Below the pieces are notes generated by a model that was not told the DNA's origin, made no database searches, and was given only the letters and a program-made list of their open reading frames with translations. From JBHEKP01 sp041859375 (lineage in GTDB: Bacteria; Hydrogenedentota; Hydrogenedentia; Hydrogenedentales; CAITNO01), in NCBI GenBank assembly GCA_041859375.1, contig JBHEKP010000318.1, positions 1-16,241 of the forward strand: a stretch of DNA of 16,241 bases, written 5' to 3'. Below, in pieces: positions 13,601 to 16,241 of this stretch. Within the stretch, counting starts at the first letter, position 1. Each line of letters starts with the position of its first letter. The translations under genes were made by a program, and so were the position numbers.

Positions 13601-14971
13601 ATGGACAAGCATCAGATCACACGGCGGGCGTTCCTGGCGGCCTCCACCACCACCGCGGTGCTGGCGGGCTGCGCCAAGGGCGGCAAACCGAACACGGCAA
13701 AGGTGGTTCCCGGCAAGGAGTCGCCCAACGAGAAGATCAACCTGGGCATCATCGGCGGCGGCGGCAAGGGCATGGACGACCTGATGAGCCTGAAGAAGGC
13801 GGGGGCCAATGTCGTTTGCATCGCGGACCCGGACTGGAAACGGGCCGCCGAGGCCTTTTACCGCTGCCCGGACGCCAAGCAGTACAAGGACTACCGGAAG
13901 ATGCTGGACGAGATGGCGGGCCAGATTGACGCCTGCACCGTGAGCACGCCGGATCACACCCACGCGCCCGCCGCCTACATGGCGATGAACCTGGGCAAGC
14001 ACGTGTATGTGCAGAAGCCGCTGACCCACACCATCGCCGAGGCGCGGCTGCTCCGCGAGACGGCGAACAAGACCGGCGTGGTCACCCAGATGGGCAACCA
14101 GGGCCACTGCGGCGTGGGCGTGCGCGAACTGTGCGAAATGATGTGGTCGGGCGTCATCGGCGACGTCAAGGAGGCCCACATCTGGACGAACCGCCCCGTG
14201 TGGCCCCAGGGCATCACCGAGCCCCTCCCCGAAGAGGCCGTGCCCGCGGACATGGACTGGGATCTCTGGCTCGGCACCGCCCCGGTCCGCCCCTACAACT
14301 CCAAGTACGCCCCCTTCAACTGGCGCGGCTGGTGGGACTTCGGCTGCGGCGCCATCGGCGACATGGCCTGCCACATCATGGACCCCGCATTCTGGTCGCT
14401 GAAGCTCATTGAGGCCCCCGCGTTCACCGTGCAGACGGTGATGCAGGAGGGCATGAGCGCCCAGACCGGGCCGAACAAGTCCGTCATCAGGTTTGAATTC
14501 CCCGCCCGCGCCGATGTCGGCCCCGTCACGGTCTACTGGCACGACGGCGGCGACAAGCCCCCCCGCCCCGAGGGCGTGCCCGAGTCCCAGAAGCTGGGCG
14601 ACGGCGACAACGGCTCCATCTTCATCGGCACGAAGGGCATCCTCACCGCGGGCGAGTACGGCGGCGAGGCGCGCCTCCTGCCCGACGAGAAGATGACGGG
14701 CTACACGAAGCCGGAGCCGACCATCCCCCGCGTGTCCCACAACAGCCCCTACTACGACTTCGTGGACTGCATCAGGAACGGCAAGGTCACGGCGTCGAAC
14801 TTCAACTACGCCGGGCCGCTGACGGAAGTGGCGAACATGGGCAACGTGGCGCTGCACGCCAACGGCGAGGTGGTCGCCTTCGACGTGAAGAGCATGAAGG
14901 TCACCAACAACCCCGAACTGAACAAGCTGCTCACCAAGCCCTACCGCAAGGGCTGGGAGCTGCCCTGCTAA
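13601..14971 (+). CDS. Tat-exported lipoprotein Gfo/Idh/MocA-family oxidoreductase
   Basis: This is a 456-residue NAD(P)-dependent sugar-type dehydrogenase, probably acting outside the cytoplasm. Seen: a twin-arginine signal TRRAFLAAS (7-15) ending in a lipobox LAGC (lipid Cys24), a Rossmann motif NLGIIGGGGKG (47-57), TPDHTHAPAAYMAMNLGKHVYVQKP (the family EKP signature as QKP, 138-140), GNQGH (165-169) and GDMACHIMD (253-261) with the probable catalytic His258. The QKP form and Tat signal are common in planctomycete-like members. The substrate cannot be read from sequence. Tat export fits a protein that must fold around a nucleotide cofactor first, as in Zymomonas glucose-fructose oxidoreductase. 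It stands alone on the plus strand behind a structured leader and ends at a strong terminator, so it is probably monocistronic. Confidence 0.93.
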   Translation: MDKHQITRRAFLAASTTTAVLAGCAKGGKPNTAKVVPGKESPNEKINLGIIGGGGKGMDDLMSLKKAGANVVCIADPDWKRAAEAFYRCPDAKQYKDYRKMLDEMAGQIDACTVSTPDHTHAPAAYMAMNLGKHVYVQKPLTHTIAEARLLRETANKTGVVTQMGNQGHCGVGVRELCEMMWSGVIGDVKEAHIWTNRPVWPQGITEPLPEEAVPADMDWDLWLGTAPVRPYNSKYAPFNWRGWWDFGCGAIGDMACHIMDPAFWSLKLIEAPAFTVQTVMQEGMSAQTGPNKSVIRFEFPARADVGPVTVYWHDGGDKPPRPEGVPESQKLGDGDNGSIFIGTKGILTAGEYGGEARLLPDEKMTGYTKPEPTIPRVSHNSPYYDFVDCIRNGKVTASNFNYAGPLTEVANMGNVALHANGEVVAFDVKSMKVTNNPELNKLLTKPYRKGWELPC

Positions 14972-14981
14972 CCGGAAAATG

Positions 14982-15027
14982 AAAAATCCGGGGGCCGGAC
15001 ATCGCGCCGGCCCCCGGGTTCTTTTTT
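14982..15027. terminator. bidirectional Rho-independent terminator between oxidoreductase and aspC
   Basis: An 11-bp perfect stem CCGGGGGCCGG/CCGGCCCCCGG (14988-14998 and 15007-15017) with an 8-nt loop is followed on the plus strand by GTTCTTTTTT and on the minus strand by ATTTTTCATTTT. It lies 16 nt after the oxidoreductase stop and 25 nt after the aspC stop, so it serves both convergent genes. Confidence 0.92.
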
Positions 15028-15042
15028 GGGGGGAATGCCGCC

Positions 15043-16239
15043 TCAGCCCTTGAGCACGGCGGCGATGGCGGAGCAGAGCTGGTCCATGTTGGACTCGGTC
15101 ATGCCCGCCACGTTGATGCGGCCGGAGCCGACAATGTAGAGGGCGTTTTCCTCGCGGAGTTTGTTCACCTGGTCCTTGGTCAGGCCGGAGAAGGAGAACA
15201 TGCCCTTCTGGCGGGTGATGAAGGAGAAGTCGCGGTCAACGCCCTTCGCCTTGAGGGTATCCACGAAGAGGCGGCGCATGCCGTTGATGCGGTTGCGCAT
15301 TTCCGTGACCTCGGACTCCCACTGGGCGCGCAGGCCCGGGTCGCCGAGGATGGTGGTGATGATCAGGCCGCCATGGGCGGGCGGGTTGGAGTAGTTGGCG
15401 CGGATGGCCTTTTCCACCTGGCTGAAGGCGCGGTCCGCCGCGCCGGAGTCCGCCGCGACGATGGTGAAGGCGCCGCAGCGCTCGCGGTAGAGGCCGAAGT
15501 TCTTGGAGAAGGAGCTGCACACGATCATCTCGGGCAGTTCCGCCGCAAGGGCGCGCACGCCCGCCGCGTCCTCCTCCAGCCCGTCGCCGAAGCCCTGGTA
15601 GGCGAAGTCCACCAGCGCGAGCCAGCCCTGCCGCTTCGCCGCCGCCGCGATGGCGCGCCACTGGTCCCCGTCAGGGTCCATGCCGCTCGGGTTGTGGCAG
15701 CAGCCGTGGAGCAGCACCACGTCGCCCGCCGGGACGGCGTTGAGCGCGTCAATCATCGCCCCGCCGTTCAGCCCCTTCGTGGCCGCGTCGTAATAGGGAT
15801 AGTACTTCACCCCGTGGCCCGCCGCCTCGAAAATCGCCGGATGGTTCGCCCAGGTCGGGTCGCTCATCCAGATGGTGCGCTTTCCGCCGCAGCGCGCCAG
15901 GAAATCCGCCGCCACCCGGAGCGCGCCCGTGCCGCCGGGGGTGTGTGCCGTGCGGGCGCGGCCCGCCTGCTCCACCGCGCCGCCCTTGCCGAAGACCATC
16001 TCCTGCACCACGCGCCCGTAGGCCGCGTCGCCCGTGATGGGCATGTAATTCTTCGAGGCCTCATGCTCCAGCAGGCGCTTCTCCGCCGCCTTCACCGACG
16101 CCAGCACCGGCGTCTGATCCTTCGAATCCTTGTACACCCCCACCCCCAGGTTGATCTTGCCGGGGCGCGGGTCCTTCTTGAACGCCTCGGTCAGGCCGAG
16201 GATCGCGTCGGGCGGGGCCATTTCAAGATTTTCAAACAT
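15043..16239 (-). CDS. aspC: aspartate/aromatic aminotransferase, class I
   Basis: This PLP-dependent enzyme transfers the amino group between aspartate (or aromatic amino acids) and 2-oxoglutarate in the cytoplasm. The 398-residue product is close to E. coli AspC (396) along its length. It shares MFEN at the start, PGKINLGVGVYKD, RTAxTPGGTGALRVAADFLA, HGCCHNPSG, DFAYQGF, SSFSKNFGLYRER, AIRANYSNPPAHG, MFSFSGLTK and SGRINVAGMT. The PLP-binding lysine is Lys246 and the substrate-carboxylate arginine is Arg374, at the same positions as in E. coli as I recall. The start codon is at 16237-16239, two bases from the window edge, so the gene is complete but its ribosome binding site and promoter are outside. 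It could prefer aromatic substrates (TyrB-like); sequence alone does not settle this. Confidence 0.95.
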   Translation of the reverse strand: MFENLEMAPPDAILGLTEAFKKDPRPGKINLGVGVYKDSKDQTPVLASVKAAEKRLLEHEASKNYMPITGDAAYGRVVQEMVFGKGGAVEQAGRARTAHTPGGTGALRVAADFLARCGGKRTIWMSDPTWANHPAIFEAAGHGVKYYPYYDAATKGLNGGAMIDALNAVPAGDVVLLHGCCHNPSGMDPDGDQWRAIAAAAKRQGWLALVDFAYQGFGDGLEEDAAGVRALAAELPEMIVCSSFSKNFGLYRERCGAFTIVAADSGAADRAFSQVEKAIRANYSNPPAHGGLIITTILGDPGLRAQWESEVTEMRNRINGMRRLFVDTLKAKGVDRDFSFITRQKGMFSFSGLTKDQVNKLREENALYIVGSGRINVAGMTESNMDQLCSAIAAVLKG

Positions 16240-16241
16240 GG

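Overview
This is a GC-rich bacterial chromosome segment with ten genes that can be supported. Eight lie on the minus strand as one long run, one (a Gfo/Idh/MocA oxidoreductase) is on the plus strand, and a complete aspC-like gene on the minus strand closes the right edge. I see no phage, transposon, CRISPR array, rRNA or tRNA. The combination of a secreted dockerin-tailed multidomain protease, a Tat-exported lipoprotein Gfo/Idh oxidoreductase of the planctomycete-like type, AmaP, TlyA and high GC suggests an uncultured, probably two-membraned environmental bacterium. Candidatus Hydrogenedentota or a Planctomycetota/PVC relative is my best guess. That placement is inference from gene style, not a phylogeny.

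Left part (1-5800): two secreted peptidases in tandem on the minus strand. The distal one is a 1268-residue thermolysin-type (M4) metallopeptidase with FTP/PepSY propeptide, FnIII-like, beta-sandwich, IPT/TIG and C-terminal dockerin modules. It ends at a textbook UUCG-loop terminator. Its gene is preceded by a 416-bp AT-richer gap holding a near-consensus sigma70 promoter (TTGACA-18-TATAAC) whose spacer contains a run of seven G, followed by a leader of about 260 nt. The second peptidase is a lysyl-endopeptidase-like S1 serine protease with a C-terminal tail resembling CFI-box CTERM domains.

Middle (5832-9021): a housekeeping operon, tlyA (rRNA 2'-O-methyltransferase), recN (DNA repair SMC-like ATPase) and a LOG/TIGR00725-like nucleotide-binding-fold protein, with gaps of 1-7 nt. 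The S1 protease follows 35 nt later and may be co-transcribed. The promoter in front of tlyA places the predicted transcription start only 2-3 nt from the ATG, so the message may be leaderless. Upstream is a 48-residue hydrophobic small protein.

Right-middle (9138-13291): amaP (membrane anchor with an Asp23-like domain), xerC (tyrosine recombinase) and an 807-residue TPR-like repeat protein, compactly arranged.

Right (13292-16241): a 309-bp divergent promoter region separates amaP from the plus-strand oxidoreductase gene. In its leader, three strong GC-rich hairpins are enclosed by a 7-bp long-range closing helix, giving a four-way-junction fold at 13442-13558. This is the most riboswitch-like structure in the window and my leading candidate for something undescribed. 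The oxidoreductase gene and aspC converge on a shared, apparently bidirectional 11-bp-stem terminator.
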